Below are positions 9,764 to 18,649 of a stretch of 64,000 bases of DNA, piece after piece. Numbering within the stretch: position 1 is the first letter of the stretch; the number at the start of each line of letters is the position of its first letter. A program made the position numbers and the translations under genes. The DNA comes from Clostridiaceae bacterium (lineage in GTDB: Bacteria > Bacillota > Clostridia > DSM-8532): the NCBI GenBank assembly GCA_012521705.1, contig JAAYLX010000030.1, positions 1-64,000 of the forward strand. Reading direction: 5' to 3'. The notes beneath the pieces were generated by a model, which was given only the letters and a program-made list of their open reading frames with translations, did not search any database and had not been told where the DNA came from.

Positions 9764-11104
9764 CTATGGCGCAGAAACACGCTCATCATACAAGCGGTTT
9801 CCGAACTTGGTATACTGCGGTATCCATGCCAGTTCCACTGTCCCTGTCGGACCGTTACGGTGTTTTGCGATTATTACTTCAACTATGTTCCGCTTTTCAG
9901 AATCCTCGTTGTAATAATCGTCACGGTACAGGAACATTACCATGTCGGCGTCCTGCTCGATTGCTCCCGATTCTCTCAAGTCGCTTAATACAGGGCGATG
10001 GTCATTTCTCGTCTCAGGAGCACGGCTTAACTGGGATAACGCAATTATGGGCACATTAAGTTCTTTGGCCATTATTTTAAGCGAACGGGAGATGTCGGAT
10101 ATCTCCTGCTGCCTGTTCTCACTTCTTTTTCGGCCTTCCATAAGCTGCAGATAGTCAATGATAACAAGGCCAAGGCCCTTGTTGAGTTTAAGCTTGCGCA
10201 GCTTTGAAAGCATTTCCATTGTATTTATACTGGCATTATCGTCTATGTAAATAGGGGATTTTGAAAGGGGACCAAGTGAAAAGCCGATCTTTTTCCAGTC
10301 CTCAGCCTCAAGTTTTCCCGTTCTCATTTTTTCAAGCTCTACCATTGACTCCAATGACAGAATTCTGTTAACAAGCTGTGTCTTTGACATCTCAAGGCTG
10401 AAGATCGCAACGGGGAAACCTCTCAGAGCCGCATTAACTGCAATGTTGAGAACGAATGAAGTCTTACCCATTGCCGGACGGGCGGCAACCAGAATAAGAT
10501 CCGAATTCTGAAAGCCGGACGTTTTTCTGTCCAAATCAATAAATCCGCTGGGCACGCCTGTAAGTTCGCCCTTGTTCTGACAGAGTTCCTCCAGGTGCGA
10601 GAAAGTTGTGTCCAATACTGAATTAATATGCTCAAGACCGGTCCTGTTCATACCCTGGGAAATCTCGAATACGCTCTTTTCGGCCTGGTTTAATACTTCC
10701 ACGCCTTCTGCCACGCCCTGGAAAGAAATATCCATGATTTCGCCTGAAACCTGGATCAGTTTTCTGAGCAGGGCCTTATCCTGCACTATATTCACATAAT
10801 GCATTACATTGGCTGTGGTAGGTATGCTGTTTGCAAGCTGGGCAATGTAATCCAGATTCCCCACTTTTTCAAGAGTGCCTCTGCGGGAAAGGGCATCGGA
10901 AACAGTGACAATATCCACCGGGAGACTATCTTCATAAAGGGAAATGATAGCTTCATATATTTCTTTATGCTTTTCCAGATAAAAATCTTCTGGCTTTAGC
11001 TTTCCACTTACTTCCGACAGGGAATTCCGATCAATTAACAGGGCTCCCAAAATTGATTGTTCCGCCTCGATATGGTGGGGCGGAATCCTTGCGATGTTTT
11101 CCAT
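9764..11104 (-). CDS. dnaB: replicative DNA helicase DnaB
   Basis: A 446-residue hexameric 5'-3' helicase of the replication fork. The N-terminal DnaB domain (about 6-110) begins PPHHIEAEQSILGA; the RecA-like C-terminal domain has Walker A ARPAMGKTSF near 208, Walker B LVIIDYLQLM near 313, and the arginine-finger region near the end. No intein is present. It lies 22 bp after rplI in the conserved rplI-dnaB order. In Firmicutes this protein is often called DnaC; the sequence is the helicase, not the loader. Confidence 0.96.
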   Translation of the reverse strand: MENIARIPPHHIEAEQSILGALLIDRNSLSEVSGKLKPEDFYLEKHKEIYEAIISLYEDSLPVDIVTVSDALSRRGTLEKVGNLDYIAQLANSIPTTANVMHYVNIVQDKALLRKLIQVSGEIMDISFQGVAEGVEVLNQAEKSVFEISQGMNRTGLEHINSVLDTTFSHLEELCQNKGELTGVPSGFIDLDRKTSGFQNSDLILVAARPAMGKTSFVLNIAVNAALRGFPVAIFSLEMSKTQLVNRILSLESMVELEKMRTGKLEAEDWKKIGFSLGPLSKSPIYIDDNASINTMEMLSKLRKLKLNKGLGLVIIDYLQLMEGRKRSENRQQEISDISRSLKIMAKELNVPIIALSQLSRAPETRNDHRPVLSDLRESGAIEQDADMVMFLYRDDYYNEDSEKRNIVEVIIAKHRNGPTGTVELAWIPQYTKFGNRLYDERVSAP

Positions 11105-11126
11105 TTCAACCCCCGAGAAACTGAAC

Positions 11127-11576
11127 TTACTGTCCGTCTTCCACTTTGACCTTTAACTTTCCTGACACACCCGCATAAACCTTGACTTCCACTTCGGTAA
11201 CACCAAGAGTTTTGATTGGTTCTGGAAGTACCAGCATTTTTTTGTCTATTGAAACCTTGTGCTGTTTTTCAAGTTCACTTACTATATCTTTTGCGGTTAT
11301 TGAACCGAACAGTTTTCCGCTGCCCCCGGCCTTGGAGGTGACCACCACTGTCAATTCTGAAATCTTTTTGGCCAAAGCTTTGGCTTCTTCCAATTCTACT
11401 TCCTTACGGTGCTCAGCAGCTTTTTGCTTTGACTTGGCTTCATTTATTGCCGCAGGAGTAGCTTCCACGGCAATGCCCTTTGGAAGCAGAAAGTTTCTTG
11501 CGTAACCGTCGTTGACATCTATTATTTGATCTTTTTTCCCGAGATTCTTAAAATCCTGTTTCAGAATTACCTTCAT
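11127..11576 (-). CDS. rplI: 50S ribosomal protein L9
   Basis: A 149-residue protein starting MKVILKQDFKNLGKKDQI, with the L9 N-terminal rRNA-binding domain (NDGYARNFLLPKG near residues 22-34), a long connecting helix rich in Lys, Glu and Ala, and a globular C-terminal domain. Length and domain plan are standard. A GGAGG precedes the ATG by about seven bases. Confidence 0.97.
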   Translation of the reverse strand: MKVILKQDFKNLGKKDQIIDVNDGYARNFLLPKGIAVEATPAAINEAKSKQKAAEHRKEVELEEAKALAKKISELTVVVTSKAGGSGKLFGSITAKDIVSELEKQHKVSIDKKMLVLPEPIKTLGVTEVEVKVYAGVSGKLKVKVEDGQ

Positions 11577-11629
11577 TGTGCAACCTCCATTTATCCTGAA
11601 ATGGTGAAATGTCGGCTGCCCGGAGAATC

Positions 11630-11962
11630 TTAGGAAGCATCCCCTGTTTTTAAAGATCTGAGACGGGACAGGGCAGACAAATCACCAAAATATTTTTCTG
11701 TTTCATGTTCCTGCAGCAAACCAAGCCTAATTTTTGCCGAAATCTGTTTTTCCAGCGCCTGGTAGTCCAGGCCAAGCCTTCTTGAAAGAAGGTAGCTGAT
11801 TATTATTGTATCCGATAAAGTATCAAGTGCTACAGGTTTTATATCATCGCATGTTTCTGAAGCCATTTCGGAATATAGGGTAGATATTGAAAGAAGCAGC
11901 TGGCTTTTAAGTCCTTCAATCATCCGCATATTTCTGGTGATATCCATGCCTCTGAAATTCAT
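11630..11962 (-). CDS. MazG-like family protein
   Basis: A roughly 110-residue all-helical protein resembling the MazG-like family found between rpsR and rplI in Clostridia. It contains the segment SDTIIISYLLSRRLGLDY near residue 60. MazG proteins are nucleoside triphosphate pyrophosphohydrolases, but the full EExxE metal-binding pattern is not obvious here, so activity is uncertain. An earlier ATG at 11995 lacks any ribosome binding site. The ATG at 11962 has a GGAAGTG about eight bases upstream, so I use it. It is probably read through into rplI 53 bp further on. Confidence 0.6.
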   Translation of the reverse strand: MNFRGMDITRNMRMIEGLKSQLLLSISTLYSEMASETCDDIKPVALDTLSDTIIISYLLSRRLGLDYQALEKQISAKIRLGLLQEHETEKYFGDLSALSRLRSLKTGDAS

Positions 11963-12058
11963 TCTATCACTTCCATCCCATTTGTGTGAAATCATTATAG
12001 CATTGGGATGGATTAAGTTCCAATTTCCCGAATGGATATAAAATGCGGAAATTCAAAT

Positions 12059-12088
12059 ACAGCCTATAGATATCTATCTATAGGCTGT
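12059..12088 (-). terminator. hairpin after rpsR (possible partial terminator)
   Basis: A perfect 12-bp stem (12059-12070 with 12077-12088) and 6-base loop lie just past the rpsR stop. The following bases are AT-rich but not a clean T run on the minus strand, so it may attenuate rather than stop transcription into the mazG-like and rplI genes. Confidence 0.5.
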
Positions 12089-12096
12089 TTTAATTG

Positions 12097-12363
12097 TTAG
12101 TCAGTTGTATAAGGTAATAAAGCAATGTGGCGAGCTCTCTTTATGGATACTGTCAGTTGGCGCTGATGTTTTGCACAACATCCTGAAATTCTCCTGGGAA
12201 GAATCTTCCCCTTCTCTGACAAGTATTTTCTGAGTTTCAGAACATCCTTATAATCTATTGAAGCCACTTTATCGACACAGAACTGACATATCTTACGTTT
12301 AGCCCTTCTCATGCCCTGGCCTTTGCCGCTCTTAGGGCTCTTTTCTTTTTTTGCTTCAGACAT
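12097..12363 (-). CDS. rpsR: 30S ribosomal protein S18
   Basis: An 88-residue basic protein with the S18 core: RKICQFC and a segment beginning [15 protein letters not shown], then [14 protein letters not shown] and a tail [17 protein letters not shown] precedes the ATG by about ten bases. S18 normally lies in an rpsF-ssb-rpsR operon. Here rpsF and ssb are not upstream: the neighbour is a GGDEF-EAL gene, and S18 starts its own transcript. Confidence 0.96.
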   Translation of the reverse strand: MSEAKKEKSPKSGKGQGMRRAKRKICQFCVDKVASIDYKDVLKLRKYLSEKGKILPRRISGCCAKHQRQLTVSIKRARHIALLPYTTD

Positions 12364-12478
12364 TTAAAGAATGCCTCCTTCCAAGACTTTTTCTGGTTAC
12401 TTAAGGCATACACGCTATCTTTTTATCTCTATCTGCTAATTATTATATATCCGTCATGCTACTTTACATAGCTAAACT

Positions 12479-12507
12479 AATATATCACAAACTGTAAACC
12501 GTGTCAA
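12479..12507 (-). promoter_or_regulatory. sigma-A promoter of the rpsR-rplI-dnaB region
   Basis: Minus-strand TTGACA (12502-12507) and TATATT (12479-12484) are 17 bp apart. The -35 element overlaps the last codon of the GGDEF-EAL gene upstream. The leader to the rpsR start is about 110 bases, with no structure I can name. Confidence 0.65.
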
Positions 12508-14876
12508 TCCATTAGCTTTATAACCAGTTCCTCGGGAATGGGTTCACTGAAATAATAACCCTGGATCCTCTCGCATCTCTTTCTGGCAAGGTACCTGAAC
12601 TGGTCTTCGGTCTCCACACCCTCGGCTACAATGGACAGTCCAAGCCGTCTTCCTATTTCAACTATTAAACCGGTAAGCAGGCTTTTTTCCTTCTTGCCTC
12701 CAATATTATCCACAAAACTCTTGTCCAGTTTAAGTGTGTCCAGAGGAAGCTCGGTCAAATAATTAAGCGAAGAATATCCTGTTCCGAAATCATCCAGGGC
12801 AATTCTTACGCCATGGTCTCTCAGAAGCTTTATATTCTCAAGCACAAGTTCGACTGATTCCATCATTCCGGATTCGGTTATTTCCAGCTCCACACATGAC
12901 GGGGGTATATTATACGATTCAATCAGTTTTAGCACCTTTTCGGAAAAGTTTTTCTGCAATAACTGGACAACAGAAATATTTACCGACATAATAAGGTGTT
13001 CATATCCCATATTATGCAACTTTCTTAAGAATTTTATAGCTTCTTCCAAAATCCAGTCTCCAAGAGGAATAATAAGTTTGGACTCTTCGGCTATGGGAAT
13101 AAACTTTGAAGGGGGAACGGACCCCAGTTTTTCGTTATTCCAGCGGCACAGTGCTTCAAAGCCCATTATTTTTTTGTCTGAAGATCTGTATTGGGGCTGA
13201 TAATATAGTGTAAACTCATTTTTTATAAGTCCGAGTTTAATATGGTTTCTGATGTCAAGCCTTTCGGTGATTTCATCATTCATGCCCGGCTTAAAGAAAA
13301 GGTATTTGCTCTTCTTTTCGGTGGCCCTGTACATGGCTGTATCGGCATTTCTCAAAAGCACATCAACATAATCGCCGTCTTCCGGATATCTTGCAATACC
13401 GACATTTGCTCCAAGGCTGAGATTATAATCCTCCAACTGTATTATAGCTTCAAGATAATTAATGAGATTTTCCACAAAAGAGAGCAATTCTTCATCATTT
13501 GTGTCGGGCACCAATAATGCGAACTCATCCCCGCCAAGCCTGGAAATATGTATTTTCTCACTGCAGAACCTCTTTAACCTTGTGGAGACCTCTACCATAA
13601 CCTTATCTCCAATTATATGGCCGTAAAAGTCGTTGATGAGTTTGAAATTATCCATATCAATGTATATCAGGGCAATGGTTTTAACTCCATTGTTTTTCAT
13701 GGCTTCAAAGCGCTCAGTCAGCGAGGAACTGTTGGGAAGACCTGTCAAAGTGTCATAATAGGCCAGTCTGTTGATTCTTTCTTCAATCTCTTTTTTCGCG
13801 GTAATATCGGTATCGGCACCCGCCATTTTGATAATGCTTCCGTCAAAATCCCATAAAGCCTTGCCCACTGAATGAATCCACTTAATCTGGCCATCGGGGG
13901 TTTTTATCCTGTATTCACATTCAAATTGGGGGGTTTTCTCGGCAATATGCTTATCAAAACAACGCCTTAGTTTAGGATAGTCTTCAGGCAGAATCAAGGT
14001 TTTGTAGACGTCATCTTCTCTTCCGGCCACATCATTTTTGTCCAGCCCGAAGATCTCGTACCATTTATCAGCATAAAAGCTGGTCCCGGCTTCACTGTCT
14101 TTTTCCCAGATACCTATATTGGATGCTTCAATAACAAGGTTGTGCCTTTCATCTTTTTCCTGAAGCATTATTTTTTGTTTAATAAGTTCATCCAGCTGAT
14201 CTTTGAGCTCTTCTTCAGATGCGGCAAGCTCCTCATAAACAGCCGTCAGTTCCTCATGCTTTACAAACAGCTCATGTTCGGAGGTGACCCTGTCGGTGAT
14301 ATCTATGCCCATTAATTCATAGACTTTAATATTATCGTGGTCTAAAATATGCAGATGGGAAAGTAAATATAAGGAATCACCTTTCTGGGTGTGTATGCAA
14401 AGCTCAAAATGCTTTTCGGTATTGACGTCATTTACCTCATCCAGCAGAGTTCTGAGCTTAAGCTGCTCTTTTGCGGGTAAAAGATCAAATATTCTGTGGG
14501 TTTTTACTATATTCTCAGATTTATACCCAAGTTTATCTTCGGCGTTGTTGTTAAATTCAAGAATAATTCCATCTTCCAAAAAAGTGATGATTAATATATT
14601 GGCAGCTTTGATTGCGTTTTGTGACAGGGCCTCTTTTCTTCTCAATTCTTTATTGAGTCGGAAAAAATATATGGAAATAGTGACCAGTGCCAGGCAGAGA
14701 ATACTCAGGATACAGGTTAATAAAGTCACTATATTGACTTGATAAGGACCATCTGCGGATATGTTTATTAAATTGGAGTTAAAGCAAAAAAATAATAATA
14801 TTTGAAGTACTGCCGTAAATATTATCGCCCTTGAATATTTACGCACAAATTCCCGTATTCTTTTAAGACATTCCAT
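12504..14876 (-). CDS. membrane PAS-GGDEF-EAL protein (cyclic di-GMP turnover)
   Basis: A 790-residue signalling protein. Two membrane helices (about 18-35 and 48-72) are followed by a PAS domain (about 85-200), a coiled coil (about 203-245) and a second PAS/PAC domain (about 245-365). A GGDEF domain comes next, with an intact GGDEF at 448-452, then an EAL domain with EAL at 574-576. The EAL metal and catalytic motifs are all present (EITES, DDFGTGYSS, KLDKSF, AEGVE), so phosphodiesterase activity is likely. No RxxD product-inhibition site precedes the GGDEF. A longer frame starts at 14924, but the ATG at 14876 has GGAGGG four bases upstream. Ligands of the PAS domains are unknown. Confidence 0.9.
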   Translation of the reverse strand: MECLKRIREFVRKYSRAIIFTAVLQILLFFCFNSNLINISADGPYQVNIVTLLTCILSILCLALVTISIYFFRLNKELRRKEALSQNAIKAANILIITFLEDGIILEFNNNAEDKLGYKSENIVKTHRIFDLLPAKEQLKLRTLLDEVNDVNTEKHFELCIHTQKGDSLYLLSHLHILDHDNIKVYELMGIDITDRVTSEHELFVKHEELTAVYEELAASEEELKDQLDELIKQKIMLQEKDERHNLVIEASNIGIWEKDSEAGTSFYADKWYEIFGLDKNDVAGREDDVYKTLILPEDYPKLRRCFDKHIAEKTPQFECEYRIKTPDGQIKWIHSVGKALWDFDGSIIKMAGADTDITAKKEIEERINRLAYYDTLTGLPNSSSLTERFEAMKNNGVKTIALIYIDMDNFKLINDFYGHIIGDKVMVEVSTRLKRFCSEKIHISRLGGDEFALLVPDTNDEELLSFVENLINYLEAIIQLEDYNLSLGANVGIARYPEDGDYVDVLLRNADTAMYRATEKKSKYLFFKPGMNDEITERLDIRNHIKLGLIKNEFTLYYQPQYRSSDKKIMGFEALCRWNNEKLGSVPPSKFIPIAEESKLIIPLGDWILEEAIKFLRKLHNMGYEHLIMSVNISVVQLLQKNFSEKVLKLIESYNIPPSCVELEITESGMMESVELVLENIKLLRDHGVRIALDDFGTGYSSLNYLTELPLDTLKLDKSFVDNIGGKKEKSLLTGLIVEIGRRLGLSIVAEGVETEDQFRYLARKRCERIQGYYFSEPIPEELVIKLMD

Positions 14877-14967
14877 GGTGCCCTCCAATTTGTAAATTTT
14901 GTAACCCCGAAGCACATAAAACAAATATACCCAAAAACTTAAATCCTAAAACAAAAAATTTCGACAA

Positions 14968-15000
14968 AAAAAGACATACTTTTACAAAGTATGTCTTTTT
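14968..15000 (-). terminator. bidirectional terminator after the DUF4349 lipoprotein gene
   Basis: A 14-bp perfect stem (14968-14981 with 14987-15000, core AAGACATACTT) has a 5-base loop. It is flanked by A and T runs that work as a U-tail on the minus strand as well as the plus strand. Confidence 0.8.
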
Positions 15001-15050
15001 CGAGTGGAAGGAAATGTCACCATGACCTTTTGTTGTAACGGTTTGGGCAA

Positions 15051-16139
15051 TTATTTATCCTTAGTATTTTCCTCCCCGGAATTTTTATTCTCTTGAGAAG
15101 AATCAAATATTCTTGTTGGAATTACCGGCTTTTTCGCACTGTTTTCAGCTTTGTTACTGTCCGCAGGTTTTTTCCTGGCTTTCTTAATAAGCAGCACAAC
15201 AATGATAATTATTGCGCCGTAGAAAATGATGGCAATCCACGAACCGGCAAACCAAACTATAACGTTTTCAACTGTTCTGCGGAAATCCTTAATGGACCTG
15301 CTGAACGCTCCGGAGATTCTGTCTCCAAGGGTCCTGGCGACAGGATCACTTTCTGTTGCATCGTCAACTTCCTGTATATGTATATTGATTCGGCTGAAGG
15401 CCAATAATCTGTCGTAATTTCTCAGGGTGTTTTCTATACTCTCAATTTCATATCTGACTTCTGAAATCCTTTTCTCCAAAGTAATTACGTCCTCCAGCTT
15501 TGTGGACTTTTCCATTAATTCCAGAAGGGTTTCTTCCTGAACTTTGAGTGTCCGTACCCTTGTTTCGTAATCAACATACTGGTCAGTAATATCGGTTCCC
15601 TTTGAGTTGGATTCAAGAACTGTCCCGATACTTCCCATATCCTGCATTACTGCTTCGAATCTATCGGCAGGCACCCTGATTGTATAGTAGGCATTGCGCA
15701 AAGCCCGGGAATTCTGGCTTCTCCCGCGGATTGTACGGGATTCTGCAAACCCTCCGAAATCTTCAATAAGCTGGTCCAATGCGGTTATTGCCTCATCAAA
15801 GTTTTTGGTTTCAAGGGACACGTCCCCCTCCATTATTATCTTTCTTTGTGCCATTAAATCTGTAGAAGTATTTGTTGCAGAGGTATATCCAGGCTTTGCT
15901 TCCCCGTCATATTCTGCCTGAGGTGCTACTGCAGGCGCAGCAGAATCCCTGGAAACCGATACCGAATAATTGGCGCCTCCGATTCCTACTTCATCGAAGT
16001 AAACATTTTCTTTGGGAGCTGAAGCCTGTGTAGCTTCATTTGCACTTTTACTTGCGCAGGAAGTCATTATAAGCGTAAGTACAAGCAAGGACGCAATAAG
16101 AATACTTTTTCTCTTTATAAAAATTTTTCCTTTCTTCAT
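15051..16139 (-). CDS. DUF4349 lipoprotein with C-terminal membrane anchor
   Basis: A 362-residue exported protein. A charged N-terminus and hydrophobic stretch end in the lipobox-like LIMTSCAS, so Cys near residue 29 should carry lipid. The central part (about 95-270) is a DUF4349 domain with MAQRKIIMEGDVSLE and a coiled-coil section. A membrane helix near 290-315 and a Lys-rich cytoplasmic tail follow. The family's function is unknown. The frame extends upstream to 16241, but the ATG at 16139 has a GAGGT nine bases upstream and begins the signal sequence. Confidence 0.75.
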   Translation of the reverse strand: MKKGKIFIKRKSILIASLLVLTLIMTSCASKSANEATQASAPKENVYFDEVGIGGANYSVSVSRDSAAPAVAPQAEYDGEAKPGYTSATNTSTDLMAQRKIIMEGDVSLETKNFDEAITALDQLIEDFGGFAESRTIRGRSQNSRALRNAYYTIRVPADRFEAVMQDMGSIGTVLESNSKGTDITDQYVDYETRVRTLKVQEETLLELMEKSTKLEDVITLEKRISEVRYEIESIENTLRNYDRLLAFSRINIHIQEVDDATESDPVARTLGDRISGAFSRSIKDFRRTVENVIVWFAGSWIAIIFYGAIIIIVVLLIKKARKKPADSNKAENSAKKPVIPTRIFDSSQENKNSGEENTKDK

Positions 16140-16305
16140 AGGGCATAACCTCACTTTCACTATATTTGACGTCCGGCAAGGAAAAAAGTTCAATTTTTTT
16201 AAGCATTTGTTGCAAACTGACCCCATATCATTAACGGGCATAATTCTGTTTAAATGGTCAAGTTACCCCTGCCTTATGAATAAACTTCTATAAAGAGGTG
16301 ATTGT

Positions 16306-17106
16306 ATGTCCCAGGACGATTTCCTTGCTGGAACCTATGTGTTTAATGACGAAGTAATGTATGAAGGAATTTTCTCAGAAAGTACAAATCCTGATGTGGA
16401 AACCTTAAAAATTCAGGATTGTTACCTATATAATGCCGACTATCAGAGCACGGAAAAAAACGATGCGTTTGAGATAGACCTTCGTTTTTCCATCGGCATA
16501 CTTTATGATTGCCGGAGAAAGTCATCCTGGTTAACTGAGACCGAATTTAAAGAGATCCCATGTGAAAAGAAACTTATTCTTAACAAAAAGAAATTATCAG
16601 AGCGAGTTTACGATAAGAATACCAAAAAGTATTTTGTTCACCATCTTAAAAATGTCCGGTTCAATACGCGGATTCTGGACGAAAATAAGGTAAAGCTTAC
16701 GGTTACGGCAACCATTGAAGGAATAATACTTACAAAATATCACCACAATTTCTGGATATGTGATGATTTTAATCCCAGGCCTCCCTCAAAGAGCGAAAAT
16801 CTTGACTGGAAACAGGTCCTTGAAAGCATAAATATCAGGGATACTGTATTAATGTTTGAAACTCTGCTGGCTCTTGTCAAAAGATTATGCTCCGAAAGGC
16901 AGGACTATACTTGCAAAAGGATGAGAAAAACCTCTCACAGCAATCAACCCGCAAAAGAACCGCCGAATTGCGAAACTTGTACAAATGCGACCAATTGCCC
17001 GAATCAAGAGAATACATGTGAGGAATTGTATAACATAATCAGAAAGCTTAACGATGAGCTCAAAGAAAAGGACTATATAATTGACGGCTTGTTAAAATGC
17101 CTTTAA
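16306..17106 (+). CDS. unknown Cys-rich protein at the edge of the spore-surface cluster
   Basis: A 266-residue protein with no signal peptide. The first 160 residues look beta-rich. The region near residues 223-240 holds four cysteines (CETC, then NCPN and TCEE), and the end (about 240-266) is a predicted coiled coil. I do not recognise the family. AAAGAGGTG lies six bases before the ATG. Placement next to coat-like genes and a beta-rich build suggest a structural spore protein, but that is an inference from neighbours only. Confidence 0.55.
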   Translation: MSQDDFLAGTYVFNDEVMYEGIFSESTNPDVETLKIQDCYLYNADYQSTEKNDAFEIDLRFSIGILYDCRRKSSWLTETEFKEIPCEKKLILNKKKLSERVYDKNTKKYFVHHLKNVRFNTRILDENKVKLTVTATIEGIILTKYHHNFWICDDFNPRPPSKSENLDWKQVLESINIRDTVLMFETLLALVKRLCSERQDYTCKRMRKTSHSNQPAKEPPNCETCTNATNCPNQENTCEELYNIIRKLNDELKEKDYIIDGLLKCL

Positions 17107-17203
17107 AAATCTCCTTCCCTTCAGCCTGTGATAAGATTTTTACCGGCAAAGAGAAGGAGTTCTGGGCGAAAACCATACTTTATTCATAATAAGCTCCCCC
17201 TGC

Positions 17204-17235
17204 GAAAAAATCCTTCGGTCGGAAGGATTTTCTCT
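17204..17235. terminator. bidirectional terminator between convergent genes
   Basis: A 10-bp stem (17207-17216 with 17222-17231, AAAATCCTTC and its complement) has a 5-base loop and lies between the convergent genes ending at 17106 and 17280. A run on one side and T run on the other allow use from both strands. Confidence 0.65.
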
Positions 17236-17279
17236 GCCCGCAGGATACAATAATAATATTTGAAATTCGGTACTTATCC

Positions 17280-18140
17280 TTAGCAGTCACAGCGATATTC
17301 ATCAACTTTACCCTGTACTACGACATCCTGATCGATTCCCAGCTTATCAATGATATCCTCGGTTACGGTCAGTTCGACTATAGTAGTCCAGACAGATGTC
17401 GTATCTGACGTTATAACCTGGAATGTATCCAGAATATCTGCATCATAGCGGAAACATTTCAGCAGTATGTAGGACTGAAGACTTGGATCATCAATATAGC
17501 AGTGCTTCAGTTTCGGTTTGAACTCCGAGAACGGAATTGCTACGGTATATTCAAAGCTTGTATAGTTGTTTACCCCCTGAGATACGATAATAAGTGACTC
17601 ATGTGGTGTCTTCCGGTTCTGGCGCTGAAGGACCGGTACGCCTGCCGCGTCAATCACTGTTGAATCCACAAATGCCTTGGTAATGGTCGGGTCGTATTGC
17701 AGCCTGTTGGAAAGATTCCTCGGTAAGGTTAATACATCGAAATTTCCATTTTCATATTCAACAAGAAGCACCAATTCATACCTGTGAGCTATCTTTGATT
17801 TGCTTCCGCACAGCAATGTATTTCTTGGATAATCCGGCTGGATAATCCTCTTGCAAATCTTTACACAAACAACGGGAGACCCTTGTACCGGTTGCGCATC
17901 GGGGGTACTGCCATCATTGATAATATAGATTCTGAATGTTCTCTTATTCCCGGTAGGCACTCCTGCTGTGTACTCCTCCTGCCACAGGGTGTCGGTGTCA
18001 GGCAGAACCTTCTTGCCCAAGACCTGCTTCGCGAATATGTCAATGTAGTGCAATTCGGGCTTAACGTCAGGCTTACCATCAGGTTTACCGTCAGGTTTGA
18101 ATTCGGGCTTAACGTCGGTCTTAATAGCTTCTTCTGACAT
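17280..18140 (-). CDS. spore-surface-type beta-rich protein, paralogue A
   Basis: A 286-residue protein whose first 30 residues are a Lys-Pro-Asp repeat (FKPDGKPDGKPDVKP). The rest is beta-rich, with conserved landmarks LLCGSKSKI near 110, LVEYENGNFDVLTLP near 127-141 and AIPFSEF near 205. It ends in a Cys pair (CDC). The central block aligns by eye with the protein at 19483-20151 (LCGNRIRI and LVQFADNSYDLITLP), so the two are paralogues. The IPFSEF block recalls SPOCS/DUF3794 proteins of the spore envelope, but that link is tentative. AGGAGT precedes the ATG by eight bases and a sporulation-type -10 element lies further up. Confidence 0.65.
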   Translation of the reverse strand: MSEEAIKTDVKPEFKPDGKPDGKPDVKPELHYIDIFAKQVLGKKVLPDTDTLWQEEYTAGVPTGNKRTFRIYIINDGSTPDAQPVQGSPVVCVKICKRIIQPDYPRNTLLCGSKSKIAHRYELVLLVEYENGNFDVLTLPRNLSNRLQYDPTITKAFVDSTVIDAAGVPVLQRQNRKTPHESLIIVSQGVNNYTSFEYTVAIPFSEFKPKLKHCYIDDPSLQSYILLKCFRYDADILDTFQVITSDTTSVWTTIVELTVTEDIIDKLGIDQDVVVQGKVDEYRCDC

Positions 18141-18176
18141 ACAAATAACTCCTTTTAGAATGATTACTTTCTGCTT

Positions 18177-18185
18177 TATATTATG
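18177..18185 (-). promoter_or_regulatory. candidate sigma-K-type -10 element
   Basis: Minus-strand CATAATATA fits the sigma-K -10 consensus CATAnnnTA, and the next bases AAG are shared with the element at 20187-20195. It lies 37 bases before the start codon at 18140. A clear AC at the -35 position is not seen. Confidence 0.4.
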
Positions 18186-18203
18186 TAATTGAGATTGTAA
18201 CTG

Positions 18204-18566
18204 CTACTTAAAAAATCTTGAGAATTTGCTGCCAAATGCATTTTTGTGAGGTATTTCCTTAAAAATTTCCGTATTGGATTGGATATTATCAAGAAGTTCC
18301 TTCATCAAAATTATTTCGTTCTGAAGCTGATCTATTTTATTAATAATTTCTGCATAGTTCTTCTCATATTCCCTGTTTTTTTCGGCAGGAACCTGAACCG
18401 GATTATTTATGGATTTTGAGCCCAAGCTTTGTACGCTTATTCCGACAGGGTCTTTATGTGGTTTCTCTGTAAACGAAATCGGGTTTTTTGTATATATTTC
18501 ATTTTCTTCTCTGAGCATCCTTTTCCAGCCCGAACTATAGGCTGATCTGTCAACGAATTCTTCCAT
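18204..18566 (-). CDS. small coiled-coil protein, unknown
   Basis: A 120-residue soluble protein. The N-terminal half is polar and Pro/Ser/Lys-rich, and the C-terminal half (about 66-105) is a predicted coiled coil with leucine and isoleucine heptads around KIDQLQNEIILMKELLDNIQ. It ends in a basic, Phe-rich tail. No family is recognised. The frame also has an ATG at 18584, but the ATG at 18566 has GGAAGGTG about seven bases upstream. It lies between the glycosyltransferase and paralogue A in a leftward series and has its own sporulation-type -10 motif, so a role in the same assembly is plausible. Confidence 0.5.
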   Translation of the reverse strand: MEEFVDRSAYSSGWKRMLREENEIYTKNPISFTEKPHKDPVGISVQSLGSKSINNPVQVPAEKNREYEKNYAEIINKIDQLQNEIILMKELLDNIQSNTEIFKEIPHKNAFGSKFSRFFK

Positions 18567-18597
18567 ATTGCTGTCACCTTCCATTTTGCATCTTTTA

Positions 18598-18606
18598 TAT
18601 TATATG
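18598..18606 (-). promoter_or_regulatory. candidate sigma-K-type -10 element
   Basis: Minus-strand CATATAATA matches CATAnnnTA and lies 32 bases upstream of the start codon at 18566. It is the second of several such elements in this cluster. Confidence 0.35.
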
Positions 18607-18649
18607 AGGAACTTCAGAAATATCTTCTGTTTCATCCCTCTTAAACACC

